From NCBI RefSeq assembly GCF_019175385.1, contig NC_083348.1:44600950-44664949 (forward strand): a DNA stretch of 64,000 nt. Reading direction: 5' to 3'. Made by a program: the position numbers and the translations under genes. This document shows, one piece after another, positions 45,516 through 57,761 of this stretch. Source of the DNA: Lycium barbarum (taxonomy: Eukaryota > Streptophyta > Magnoliopsida > Solanales > Solanaceae). Within the stretch, counting starts at the first letter, position 1. Every line of letters starts with the position of its first letter. Under the pieces are notes generated by a model, which was not told where the DNA came from, searched no databases, and was given only the letters and a program-made list of their open reading frames with translations.

Positions 45516-46196
45516 GTAAGTTTCTATTGTTTCAACTATGAATTTCTTTGTGGAAAGCCTAATTTTTCCCAATTCTGAGTTTACACTGTATGATTCCATC
45601 TAGGGTTGTTTTCTTTTTTTCTTTTTTGGTGTTCTACAAATTTATAGATTTTTTTTTAAATGCTAATATCTTTGGTGTCATTATTTGTGTTTTCTAGAAG
45701 AGATTAGTATGTTTAAGAGCCATATCATGGGATAGATACTAAAATATGTATCTCAATTATAGAAGAGGTACTTGCTATGAGTTCTTAAGCGGCAGAAGAC
45801 ATTTCCTTTAAGTTTTACCTGGTATGGCTGTACCAAATTTAGGCTTTCTATGATACATAAACTAGCTTAGATGGGTTTGGGTTCCATCAGTGTGCTTTTT
45901 CAATTAGGAAGTCATGTAGCTTGAAGTTGTTGCTGTAAAAGATAGATTGTTTTTACAAAATTCTTCCCATATAATTTTTGTTGGTAATAAGACTATGTCA
46001 GTTTTGTCTCTACAGTTCTATTAGTTGTTTGGTACTTTTAGTACAACCCTTGACAGATTTATTTACTACTTGTGATGATTTAAGTTTGGGTTCGCTGGTG
46101 AAAACTTTTAGCTATTGATTAGTGATTTGGGACTTTTTAGTGATTAATCTGCTTTTGGCTTATTTTTTCCCCTTGTTTTGAGTTTAGAAAACTCTG

Positions 46197-47975
46197 TTTT
46201 TTTTTTATTTTTTATAAAGTCCACTAGACTTGTGGGCCTAGGGCTAATTTTATAAATTTTCTAAAAAGCAGGGAAAAAACCCCAAAGGGAGAGTACAAGT
46301 AAGGGGGACTAAGCCTTACCTTACTAATCCTATGAGGCGAAGAACCTCTAATCTAACAAGAATGTAGGAAATATGAACTAGAAATGATCAAATAATCTAT
46401 GATCATCAAAGAGTATAAATCACACTCTGTGATGATATTACACATTATAATGCTAAAATAATGAGAAAATAATACAAGAATAAAGATACAATCCTTAATC
46501 TTTGAACTTGTAAAATCTTCTATATTCATTGAATTTTCCACCTTGTCTTGTTCTTCATGCCTTTCCAAAAAGTCTTGAAACTTTATCATTTCTTCTTGGA
46601 TATTGCGGATTTAGTTGAAGTGGTAGGAGATGCCATAGTATTCTTTGCTTGTCTCATTGGTATCTGCCTTGGGACAAATTCTTCAGTCATTTTACCATCC
46701 CACTTGCCCTTCCTTGCATGAGTTTTGTGTCTTTTTCCACTTTGCACCTATCTAGGAGACAAGTCCCCATCCCTTGCAGCATTGAGAAAATTATGTGCAG
46801 TTGCTCTTCATCAAGATCAATTCTTCTTTCCTCACCCGCAACTGCTACTTGTAAATTTATGGTGTTCTTTTGTACGTTGACAACTTGAGTTTGCACAGCC
46901 TGGCTATGCTTTCCTCCTGAATTTAATGTAATATGTTGCTGCTGAGTTTCCTGCACATTTGTATTGCCTTTGCCACCTGATTTTCCATGGGTAGAAACAC
47001 TAGCAGGTTTCTTAATACCACTCTTCTGTTTCTGTTGTGAACCAGATAAGATTAGTCCAGAATCTTTAACTGTATACTGCTGCTGCTTATGATTATTAGC
47101 CTTTGGAGTCACATTAGTTTGAAGTTCTTTGTCTATTGCTTGCCTTGTTTGTAACTCAACACCCTTCAAATGAGATGGAGTAACTGAAGCACTCATAGTA
47201 GCATGAACTTGTTGCTGGTTGTGAACTATTTCCTCTGCCAACTTCTCAGCACTCATATCTACCTCTTGGCTAAATTTCTACATATTGCCACTTGAGATTT
47301 GCAAATCTGTACCAAAGACCTGTACTTTAGTGCCAGTTTCACCATCAATTTGCACCTGCTTCTGAGTGTCTCTAGCTATACCATATGTACCCTTGCCAAA
47401 CATGACATGAACTGGCTCATGTAATGAATTTGAAGAATTATCAGATTGGTCAAAAACTTCATCCTTTCCTCTTGAAATTTCACCTTCTTCCATGTCTTCT
47501 TCCACTTGATCACTCCATAATATCCTCTCACCACTGTTGCCTTTATCTGAAGCAAAAGTAGTTGAAGGGGCATCTTGGCAGGCCATATTAGTAGTAATTA
47601 TCTCCTCAACTGGTTTTGAGAAAGAAGATTCAACCCATTACTCAGTAGGAGATTGTTTCTTTCTCCCAGGAGTGAATATAACTGCATTAATACTCAAAGG
47701 TTTTTTCACACCTTTAGCTACCTCTACAGCCTGTTGAACATCTGAAACAACTGGTGCTGCAACCAACTGTTTCTCTAAAGCTTCAACCTCATGTACCTCA
47801 ACTAGTTGCTTTCCTGCAGCACCTAATTCTTTTACATAATCCCCAGTAGCAGCAGACTTATTAGTAGTTTGATTATAGTTTTCATCTGTTGTCCTAACTT
47901 GGCCTTTGTGCACTTGCAATGCTGAAGCATTTTCTGCAATTGCACCAGAATTTGCATTAATTGAAAGCAGTTTCT
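46197..47975 (-). pseudogene. LINE-like insertion with decayed ORF1-type reading frame
   Basis: On the minus strand a single frame runs from about 47975 to 46687 (about 430 codons) with only two in-frame stops (47638-47640, 47278-47280). The product is Q/K/V-rich and low in complexity, with the recognisable stretch ILWSDQVEEDMEEGEIS; I associate this with the C-terminal part of ORF1-type proteins of solanaceous LINEs, but tentatively. The minus-strand 3' end is a ~45-bp tail (rc of ATAAAGTCCACTAG...) followed by an A-tract (T-run on plus at about 46197-46210). The same tail closes a second insertion at about 59498. No endonuclease or RT is present. Confidence 0.5.
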
Positions 47976-50325
47976 CTGCTCTGGTTTTATACTATATGAT
48001 ACCATCTAGTTTTTTTTTTTGGTGTCCGAGCATTATGTTCGTCATCATCATATCATGTGTGTACTGATGTGAACACTTCTGCTAGTAGCGTTTCTTGAAA
48101 ACAAAAGTAGGTGCAACGATGATTATTATTGAATAAATTTGTTAAGCTGATAACTTATAAGGACAAAATCCTCATCATCCTTCAATAGTGTCATTTTACT
48201 TTATAATATGATACAAATATTTGGTGTGAACTGTATCATTTAACGTTCCTCATTCCTGCTTTTCTCTATTTCTTTTCTTGTCAGGACAAGTTTTTCAATC
48301 CTTTGCCTAAGATGTGAATGTAGGATTGCAATTTTATTATTTGGAGGAAAAGCTTTGTTCTAACAGCTATATGCGTTTTCTTGATGTTTTCTTTTCCTTG
48401 AGAGCCAGAGAAGAATATATATATATCAGTCCACAGTTACAAAATTTGGTTAACTAGGGTCGAAGACAACAAAAATTGGTAAAGATTTCATTTGTAGGCT
48501 TTTTACATAAGTTAACAAATCTTGCATGACAAGAGGAAAAAGCTAAGGCAAAGGTTTTAAGCTCTAATCTGAACTTTAATAGCCGGTCCTTTCTCTACAC
48601 AAACAGTCATAATTCACTATTTATACCCCTGCTACAACTAGTCCCTTTATTTGCTTAGAATTGGCATCCGTATTAACTTTGATCAATTGATTTTTAGGCT
48701 TCTTTGAGACACCACATCACTTTTTATTAGATTGTTTACTTATCTGCTGCATAGTGCTTACAGTTGTTGCTTCTTGCCTTAGCTTCTGGACTATTGTGAC
48801 ATGTATTGTTGTTTTAACTTGATAGCTTTGGCTTAGTGCTTACAACTGCTACTGGCTTCCTTCTTTAGCCAATGATAAAAGTATTGCACTTGGACAGTTT
48901 GTTGCCTTAGTTGCTGCTAACAACTGCTGGCCTGCTGCTGTTACTTCAGCCGCTGCTAACAGCCGCTGAAGTGCCAGCATAAAGCCCTTAGGTGTTTTGC
49001 TGCTGCTGGATAATAATGTGTTATGTACCGTCTTCTTTTGTTAATTGTTATGCATTTAAGAAGAAAATGAGTAGATTGTTAAAAGTTGGGAATTTATTTT
49101 GCAGTAGAAAAAAACATAGTTGTGTTAAAAAAAGAACTCCAGGCATCGCTCATCAAACCTGCTCGTCTGTTGGTCTGGCTCTTGTGAACTGCTACTTATA
49201 AAAAATTTCATTCTTAGAGTGTTCTTCTCATCAAGGTTAGTTTCTGCTTTTATACGTGGATCAATGAATTTGGTTCTATGGTGCATCTTATTTTTTTTAC
49301 TTATATTATTGGTGTTGCTAACTAATTAAGCATCGAGGGAGTTTCACGAGTAAGTATTGTTTATCACCTTATCCAGTTTCCGCCGAACTTTTTGCCAAAG
49401 GAGTTTTTATTTAATTCTTTGCCCAAGTCTTTCAGTTCTTTTGTACCTTAAGTGAAGGAAATTTTTGTTTGTTGTTATAGTGTCCCTGGAGTGTGTTCAT
49501 TGATTCTTAAATTTCTTTGTTGAAGTGGTCCGTTAGTTGTAAAACACATAAACATAAGAAGATCTTTTTTCTTCACAAGGAATGAGCTAAGCAACTACTG
49601 ATTTTAGCATTTGAGGATTAGTTACTTACTAATGGTATGTTAGGTGTTGGAAATTGCAGTTCGTTATGGTTATGACCCAGAGTAAACAGATACAATTTAG
49701 CAGCAAAGGCCTAAGGACCTAGTTAAGTCCTGAAAGGCAATCTACAAATAGTAAAGAGTTCTGATAAACTCAAGAGAAATCTCATGAACCTCCTATCTGG
49801 AAGAGAAATAATTTTAAGATACATATTTTGTTTATGCCTTCATTTTAGTTCATATATAAATGGGTTGGAGTTTTCGTTAGTCTACTGAGGAGCTTTTATT
49901 TTATTTTTTGATTGAGTTTAATACTTTTTCCTTCTTATGTTTTTTGATTTAGCTCTCTGTAGGTTTTAGTGGGTTTTCTCTTAAATGATTATTATTCTTA
50001 ACTTGTTTGCTTAGTTAAATTAATTTAATATATGATGAGATATAGGCTTATCCATTTAATTGATTTACAAGCCACTGTTTGTTGGTAGCTGAAAGTTAAC
50101 AGAAAGAATCTGGTTTTCCTTTCTTTACCATGTCCTGCAATATTTACATTGTCTTATATTTGGTTTCAGTGAAAAACGAATAGATTTTTACTTTCTTCAA
50201 TTTCTTAGTCCTAAAGTTATAAGTACTTCTGTCCCTTTGTAAACAAGATCTGCAATACTAGCAAATGGGTTTGATGTGGTTCTGTGACATTTTTTTTTCT
50301 TTTTCTTGGAATAGAGATATGGTTC
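47976..50325 (+). other. CACTA non-coding region (intron-like)
   Basis: AT-rich sequence with T-runs and no supported gene. It includes a CTGCTGC-rich stretch (about 48890-49010) and the first copy of an internal direct repeat (about 49291-49527). A short stretch at about 47984-48030 resembles 45581-45633 (TATGATWCCATCTAG). It probably belongs to a long 5' intron of the transposase transcript. Confidence 0.5.
49291..49527 (+). repeat. Direct repeat copy 1 in CACTA
   Basis: About 235 bp sharing ACTAACTAATTAAGCATCGA and GTGTTCATNGATTCTTAAAT with 50326-50558. The copies differ by substitutions and small indels. Confidence 0.9.
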
Positions 50326-50558
50326 TTATTTTTTACTTATATTGTTGGTGTTACTAACTAATTAAGCATCGAGGGAGGTTCACGAGGTAGTATTGTTTAT
50401 CACCTTAGCCAGTTGCCGCCGAACTTTTCCAAAGGAGTTTTTATCTAACTCTTTGCCCAAGACTTTCAGTTCTTTTGTACTCTAAGTGAAGTAAATTTTT
50501 GTTGTTGTTATAGTGTCCATAGAATGTGTTCATGGATTCTTAAATTTGTTTGTTGAAG
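50326..50558 (+). repeat. Direct repeat copy 2 in CACTA
   Basis: Partner of 49291-49527, about 1.0 kb downstream in the same orientation, ending 420 bp before the transposase start. Confidence 0.9.
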
Positions 50559-50980
50559 TGTTCATCGCTTGTTGTTATATGTCTTCAGATGTATCAATGA
50601 AAATGCAAAAATAGAAAAAGAAGAGAATATTTCACTTCCCAATTAAACAGAAGATCATTATTAACTTTTATAAATTACATGAAATAGAACTTCTTAGTTA
50701 TGATTGGAGTAATCACTAAGCAAAAATCACTAATTAAGAATCATTTTTTTTGAAGAAAAAAATAATTAGTTTTCTGAAACTTACCTAGAATCTTTCCAGA
50801 AAGACGTCTTCTTTAACTTCTGAACATTAAAAGTAGCACTTAAAGTCGAAGGATAAAATGGTTACTTAGTTTTTAAAGGATAAATTAGTAATTCAACTTT
50901 TGAGTTGGGATGTTCCCACTTTTACTCCTTTTGGTTGTAGTACTAATATATTTCTTATATATTTTTCCCGATTCAAGATT

Positions 50981-53900
50981 ATGGCACCTAATAAGGAATG
51001 GATGCAACTTGTTCAAGATCGAGTTGATAATGCTTACATACTTGGGGTGGAGACATTTTTGGATTATGCTTTTACAAGATTGAGAGAAACGCAAGAAATA
51101 CGTTGTCCATGTGTCAAATGTTGTAATGCATCTTCAAGAACTCGTAAGATGGTTAGGTCACATTTAATAGTATATGGAATAATCGAAAGTTATACTTTTT
51201 GGTATCATCACGGGGAGAGGTTAGGTGAGCCGCAGTCAGATTCTGAATTTGTGGACGATAATGACATTGAAAAGGATGATGATGAGGATGAGGATGAGGA
51301 TGAGGATGAAATACCTGAGATCTTAAGGGATTTATACCCCGCTTTCAATGGAGATAATATGAACACCGGTAGTGATGATTTTGTTGAGGAGGAACCAAAT
51401 CCTGAAGCAAAACGATTCTATAGCCTGTTAAAGGATTTTGAGCAACCATTATACGAATGTTCAAAAGCTTCTAAACTTTCTGCTATGGTTAAATTGCTTC
51501 ATATTAAAAGTATTGGTCATTGGAGTAATGCATCATTTACAATGTTGTTGAAGATGTTGAAGGAAGATTTATTACCTGATGGATCAAACTTGCCAGGTTC
51601 ATATTACGAGGCAAAGAAGATAATTCGGGACCTTGGTCTTTCTTACAAGAAGATTGATGCGTGTAAGAATAATTGCATGTTATATTGGAAGGATGATAAA
51701 TTTCTTGAGTCTTGCAAAGTTTGCGGCGCATCTAGATGGAAGGAGGATAAACGTAACGGGGAAACAAAATCTAAATGTGGGAAAAAGATACCATGCAAGA
51801 TTTTACGTTATTTTCCTCTAATGCCCAGACTTCAAAGATTGTTTATGTCCTCGAAAACAACTTCTTTGATGAGATGGAATTTTGATGAAAGAGTTGATGA
51901 TGGAATAATGAGGCACCCGGCTGATTCGGTAGCATGGAAGACACTTGATGAACTTCACCCATCTTTTGCCACCGAGCCTCGTAATGTTCGACTTGGACTT
52001 GCTAGTGATGGTTTTCAACCATTTAAAAGTTCCAAAACTCCGTATAGCATTTGGCCTGTGGTACTTATTCCTTATAATTTACCACCTTGGTTATGCATGA
52101 AGCAAGAGAATTTTATTTTATCGATGCTTATTCCTGGTCCTGAAAGTCCCGGAGATGCAATTGATGTTTATCTCCAACCTTTGATAGAGGAATTGAAGGA
52201 ATTATGGGAAACTGGAGTTGAGACCTTTGATACGTCAACTAGACAGAATTTTATGTTACATGCAGCTTTGTTATGGACCATTAATGACTTTCCAGCATAT
52301 GCAAATTTTTCGGGATGGAGTACCAAAGGAAAATTGGCTTACCCATGTTACAATAAAGAAACTCTTTCAATTAGGTTGGAAAATGGTAAAAAGCAGTGTT
52401 ATATGCGCCATAGACGCTTTCTTCCTCTTAATCACAATTGGCGGAATGATAAAGATTCATTTGATGGCACTAAGGAGCGGAAAAAACCACCAAAAATTCT
52501 ATCTGGTAATGACATACTTGATCAAGTGGCTGATTTAGATGGGATAACACTATCAAAAGATCCAAAGAAGAAGACCAAAATATCACATGATAGTAGGGGT
52601 GATAATTGGAATAAGAAGAGTATTTTCTTTGATCTTCCATATTGGAAAACATTACTGTTGCGACATAATTTAGATGTGATGCACATTGAGAAAATTATAT
52701 GTGATAATATTTTGGGGACAATCTTAAATGTGAATGGAAAAACCAAAGATACATTGAATTCTCGGATGGATTTGCAAGCAATGAACATAAAGAAAGAATT
52801 GCATCCGATAAAAAGGGGGGATAAATATGAGTTACCAACTGCATGTTACACATTGTCTCCTGAAGAAAAGCATAAGTTTTTCACTTTCTTAAAGAATTTA
52901 CAGGTCCCAGATGGATTTTCATCAAATATTTCTCAATGTGTCAACCTGAAAGATCGCAAACTTTCAGGCTTGAAAAGTCATGATTGTCATGTTATTCTAC
53001 AACATTTACTCCCACTTGCGATACGCGGTATGCTCTGCAAATCTGTGCTTGAACCACTTATTGAGTTGTCTATATTTTTCAACATGCTTGGAGCGAAATG
53101 CTTAAGAGTAGATGAGCTAGAGCAAATAGAAGCCCAAATTCCTATAACTCTGTGCAAGTTAGAAAAGGTCTTCATTCCTGCATTTTTTGATATCATGGTC
53201 CACTTGCCAATTCATTTAGCAAATGAAGCTAAGATTGCGGGACCTATTCAATATCGATGGATGTATCCAGTGGAGCGATGGCTATACTTTTTGAAGTCTT
53301 TTATTCGTAATAGGGCTTGCCCAGAAGGCTCCATTGCAGAGGGATATTTAGCAACTGAATGTATGACCTTATGTTCAAGGTATTTGCATACGATGGAAAC
53401 AAAATTTAATCGCAATGAACGGAATTATGATGGTGGTGCTATTGAATCTGATGGAGGTTTAGCAGTTTTTTCTCACCCTGGAAAATTTTTAGGCAGTGTC
53501 GACATAGCGGGCGTTCTTGATTCACCAGAATTTGAGCAGGCACATTTTTATATTTTGAAGAACTGTGATGAAATTCAACCATTTCTCGAGTATGTAATGA
53601 CTCATTCAAATAATTTACTTTTACCTTTTCCATATTTTCTTACTAAAACTGACATGTTATACTTCAAATTCTTTGCAGAGAATTTTCACAAATTCCAGTT
53701 GATACGTCTAAAAACAATTCAGATATCGAATGGAATAGACAATTCGTTAGTTGGTTAAAAATAAAGGTGAGCAATTATGAATTTTTGTTTTTCAAACCGA
53801 TTTGTGAATAGTAGTAGCTAAACTATGTACTTTATTGTGATAGGTTGAGGAATTGCACAAACACGATGATAGTAAGAAAATAAAAGATTTGCACTCATTG

Positions 53901-54374
53901 TCACGTGGTCCTCTGCCATATGTGACAAGTTTCAAAGGCTATGTTACTAATGGATATAGGTTTCACGTGAAAGACCATGATATAGGTTTGAGAACTCAAA
54001 ATTGCGGGGTGGTTGTAGTTGGTGAAACTGATGAAGAGAATAAAAATATTGATTACTACGGAGAGTTAACTGAGATTCTGGAATTACAATTTACTGGGGG
54101 AAGAAGAGTGGTGTTGTTTCGATGTTTGTGGTTTGATGTGTTTGACCAAGAAAGGGGAATTAAAGTAGATAAATATGGCTTCGTAAGTGTTAACCGCCAA
54201 CGGTTTTTGAAAATAAATGAGCCTTTTGTATTAGCAAACCAAGCATCACAGGTATTCTATGCTAACGATCTTTCGAATAAAGGCTGGCATGTTGTACGAA
54301 AGGTTCAACCTCGTGATTCTTTTGATGTTGGGGAAAAAGAGGAAGATGATTTAGAGGAGCTACCAGGAATCTAG
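50981..54374 (+). CDS. TNP2-type CACTA transposase (three exons, ~1075 aa)
   Basis: This enzyme should cut and join the element ends. I place the start at ATG 50981 (MAPNKEWMQL), preceded by an acceptor-like TTCAAG, rather than the in-frame upstream ATG at 50900. Exons are 50981-53589, 53679-53766 and 53844-54374. The introns begin GTATGT and GTGAGC and end GCAG and ATAG, and the lengths keep frame; without splicing the frame would stop at 53758. Domains in order are a Transpos_assoc-like N-terminus with cysteines (RCPCVKCCNA, about residues 47-56), an acidic linker, Transposase_21 with GLASDGFQPF (Asp 343), NDFPAYANFSGW (Asp 436) and LDVMHIEK (Asp 565, Glu 570), a DUF4218-like region, and a DUF4216-like C-terminus in exon 3 (LFRCLWFDV). 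The family is certain; the catalytic assignments follow the conserved family positions. No internal stop is seen. Confidence 0.93.
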
Positions 54375-55489
54375 GAAGCAGTTGGGTGTGGAATAGCTAG
54401 CTGAAGAAATTACTAGGAGGGTTGTTAGTATCTCACAAATAATTCATTGGGGTCGATGGAATTTATTGATTTTACAAGTTTCAGTTTATGATTTGCAGTA
54501 AAGGATATTTTATTTGGTCACTATGTACTCATGTTTGGTTTCTAAGTTCTCATTTTTTTTTTTTACTATGGTGTTAAGTTGGATCCTAAAAATACTCATG
54601 TTTTGATTTATATTTTCAAGTGCTTCCTTCACGGTTCTCTGACTGGTTTCTATTACTGAAGTGCGCTATAATCATTGGCTGTAATGATTTTTGCCTCGGC
54701 TATATTTATTTGTTTGGTGGATTAAACATATGATGTATGCTAAGTTAAACAATAACAGTAAGATATTGTTGGCAGTAAAGGTATGAGTTATTTCCTTTAT
54801 TATCAAATATAGATGACGCGCTTCAGTCTGCATATTCCTAAACCTTATTTGATTGATGTTGAACTGTTTTTTTTTTAAATGGAGTTGTTACCTGTTTTAA
54901 CTAATGAATCTGTAGCACTATATACTTCATGGCATCAACTATGTCAAAGGCTAGAAGGAACTATAGAGCTTTAAACTTACGTAAGACATGTAGAACAACT
55001 ATCAGAAACCTTCTTATAGTTTCACTGGTCATAAAGAAAACAGAAAACATGTATTGAACTTCACTTCCCTAACATTTTGCTTGTTGACACTGGAGTATCA
55101 GTGTATCGTGATGTGCATAGGCACTTCAGATCTATTGGATCAGGTTAACTTGATCAAGGCATTAGTCTATGATCTTTGCTATTTCACTCTAGTCTTCATT
55201 CAGTTGTTTAAATGGAAAGTTTGTCAAAGCTTTTTTAGCAACGTGGTCCTTCTTCTGTAAAGAGTTGTTTGAATGGTGTAGGGATGTTCCCATGGCTTTT
55301 CATTATTGCCTCAATTTTTAGGTGGCTCTAATTTTAGAATTTTAATTGCAAATATATCGTGTAAAAATTCCAGGTGATTTCTCGTAAAATAGGAGTTGGT
55401 GTTTAATTTAGTGTTGAAAATTTGGTGAATGATTTTTCTCTTGTTAGGTGAAACTTACAATTACTCTGCCATTTTTGTTTTAGGTTGAC
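54375..55489 (+). other. CACTA spacer between the two transposase genes
   Basis: AT-rich sequence with no convincing gene. It ends with a polypyrimidine tract and TTTTGTTTTAG|GTTGAC just before ATG 55490, an acceptor implying an upstream untranslated exon for the second gene. In En/Spm the two proteins come from alternatively spliced transcripts of one promoter; this spacing permits the same. Confidence 0.5.
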
Positions 55490-57336
55490 ATGAATCCATC
55501 AAAACTTGAGAACTCTGGAATGGGATCAACTTTCAAGACTAATAAGCATGCATACATTCGACCTGGTGCCTTAGCAAGTAGACGAGGGAAAAGCTTAAAA
55601 CCTTCGGGCTCCGTAAGAGTAATGGTTGAACAAAGAACTCCAATTGGCCAAAGTAAAATTTTTAATGCATCCACATCTTATCAACATGAGCCAGCACAAA
55701 ATAATATCCTTGTACCTCCTGGTTTTGATCAAATTGAAGATGATGTTTCCCTCTCTACAGAAGTTGAAGTGATGCAAGATACTCAGACAAACGAAACAAG
55801 TATTTTTCTTGTCTCGGATTATATTTTTGTTGTTGTTAGTGTAATGAAACTCTATTTTATATCTGACATAAATTAAGTTGTAGGTCCTCGTGAATCGGAG
55901 AAAGCAAAAAAGGTGAGAGGAAAGAACATTTGTAAAAATGTTGCAAGACTCAAACCTGGAGAAAAGTTGAGCGTCACTTTTTACCAGAATCGAGCTGTTG
56001 GGAAGCATGCTACCTCGTTTGTGAGACACTTAGGTATTTTAGTTCGTGATCGTAATATGTGCCCATTGAGGGTACACTCCTGGAAGGACATCGAAGAAGA
56101 TAAGCTAGAACACATGTGGAATGCTGTTACTGTAAGAATTTAGAGCACTGCTTTTTTTTAATTTTTTCAAGCTAGATGATGGTGATATGTTGACTATTTG
56201 GTTCTGCACATAAGGTGAAATTTTATCAACTGAACTGTGACAGACATAGTTATCCAATTGTGCCGTGACAGTAGTTTTCATGCTTTAATACTTTTAATTT
56301 TCATGAAAACTACTTGAACCGCGTAATCCATCCTTTATGATAGCATGGAAATGATACTTGTGAAATATTTTAGGATAAATTTGTCTGTGACAACATGAAT
56401 GATCAAAAAGAACATGTCTTACAACATATGAGAAGGTTATGGAATAACTGGAGAGGATCACTGCACAATAATATGAAGGCTAAGCCATTCCGCGATGCTC
56501 TAAAAGATGTGCCAAGGGAGATAAACGAAAGTGATTGGGAATGGCTGGTTAAGGAGCATTTCTTAAGTGACAAGTTTAAGGTATGGCTTAATAGCTGCTA
56601 TTTATTAACATGTTATTTTTATGGCTGACTATAATATTGATGGTGTGTTGTTAATATAGGAAACAAGTACAAGAAACTGCGTCAATAGGTCTAAGTTGAG
56701 AATGCCTCATCGTACGGGTAGTAAGCCTATTAGACAGATAACATATGAATTGGTAAGTAAATCTTGAAATCCTTTAAGAAGCTCCTTCTTTGTTAAAATG
56801 ATTGCTTTTACCTGTTTGTTCATATGTGAAGGGAGGTAAAGATGGTAAACCACCAAGCATGGATACTATGTTCTTCCAGACTCATAAGAAGGATAACAAG
56901 CTTGTCGAACCTGAAACAATTGCAAAATATGTATGTTTAGTGATAAATTTCATTTTACATCATTTTACTTGATGTGCTGTATTATTTTATTTTTTCTTTT
57001 ATGTTATAGGATGAAATCCAAAAATTGGTTCAATCTGATTCGTCACTTACAAATATTGAAGTCGTAGAAAAGTGCTTTGGACCTCAACGTAAGAGTCATG
57101 TAGTTGGATTTGGTGGTGGGATAACCGCTAAAGAGTTGAAAGGTGGTAACTCTTCAAAGGCTGCCTTGTTAGATAAGTTGAATGCAAGTGAAAAAGAAAA
57201 TGAATCACTAAAAATACGCATGGATGAGTTAGAGAATAAATGTGAACGCATGGATGAGCTAGAGAGTAAATATGAACGGCTTGCAAGTGCAGTGTTTGGT
57301 CAGCCTTCATCACCATCATCTTCAAATGATCAATAG
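55490..57336 (+). CDS. Transposase_24 / TNP1-like CACTA accessory protein (six exons, ~427 aa)
   Basis: I derive exons 55490-55799, 55884-56131, 56374-56580, 56660-56752, 56832-56930 and 57010-57336. All introns are GT-AG and the summed length is 428 codons including the stop. The protein has a basic N-terminus (SRRGKSLKPSG), then a domain resembling the plant Ptta/En/Spm Transposase_24 family: VTFYQNRAVGKHATSF in exon 2, WNNWRGSLHNN and WLVKEHFLSDKF in exon 3, RSKLRMPHRTGSKP in exon 4, and FFQTHKKDN in exon 5. A Glu/Lys-rich coiled coil with two MDELE repeats (exon 6) follows, with an S/P-rich end. By analogy with En/Spm TnpA it would bind subterminal repeats and assist the transposase; that is inference. 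No stops or frameshifts are seen. Confidence 0.85.
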
Positions 57337-57761
57337 ATTGAATCATTTAACAGGTTAGTAGATTGAATGTATTTTTTTTTGTGTGATGAAATTATTGCAA
57401 TGCTATATGAAATTATTTTCATTAGTTAGAAATTTTTAGGGAAATTTCGTTAATTGTAGCTAAATCTTCTGCTAGTTATAACTAACACTTATGTTGCCTA
57501 TGCTTCAGAATGATTCCAAACCAAGCAATATAACCTTAGCCGTTAAACACTAAAGTGAGAATACATGTGTGTATGTGTGCAAGACACACGGCTTGCAGTT
57601 ATCAGTTTGGTGTAAACACTAGGTGCAAGTAAATGTATGTAGGAGTCCTGTTTATTTCAGCGAGACACATAATTTGTTCGGAAATCATAGAAGGTCTATT
57701 GCTTTTAGGTTCAAACTCTTGTGATATTACCCCTTGTAGAGTTTTCTGAGAAAGTACACAC
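57337..57761 (+). other. CACTA sequence after the TNP1-like gene
   Basis: A putative 3' untranslated region followed by the junction with the captured receptor fragment. A minus-strand ORF of 60 codons (57602-57784) is without recognisable similarity. Confidence 0.4.

Noticed and set aside
45333..45578. 81-codon ORF at the CACTA 5' end as a protein gene
   Set aside because: A strong splice donor lies inside it and the composition looks untranslated.
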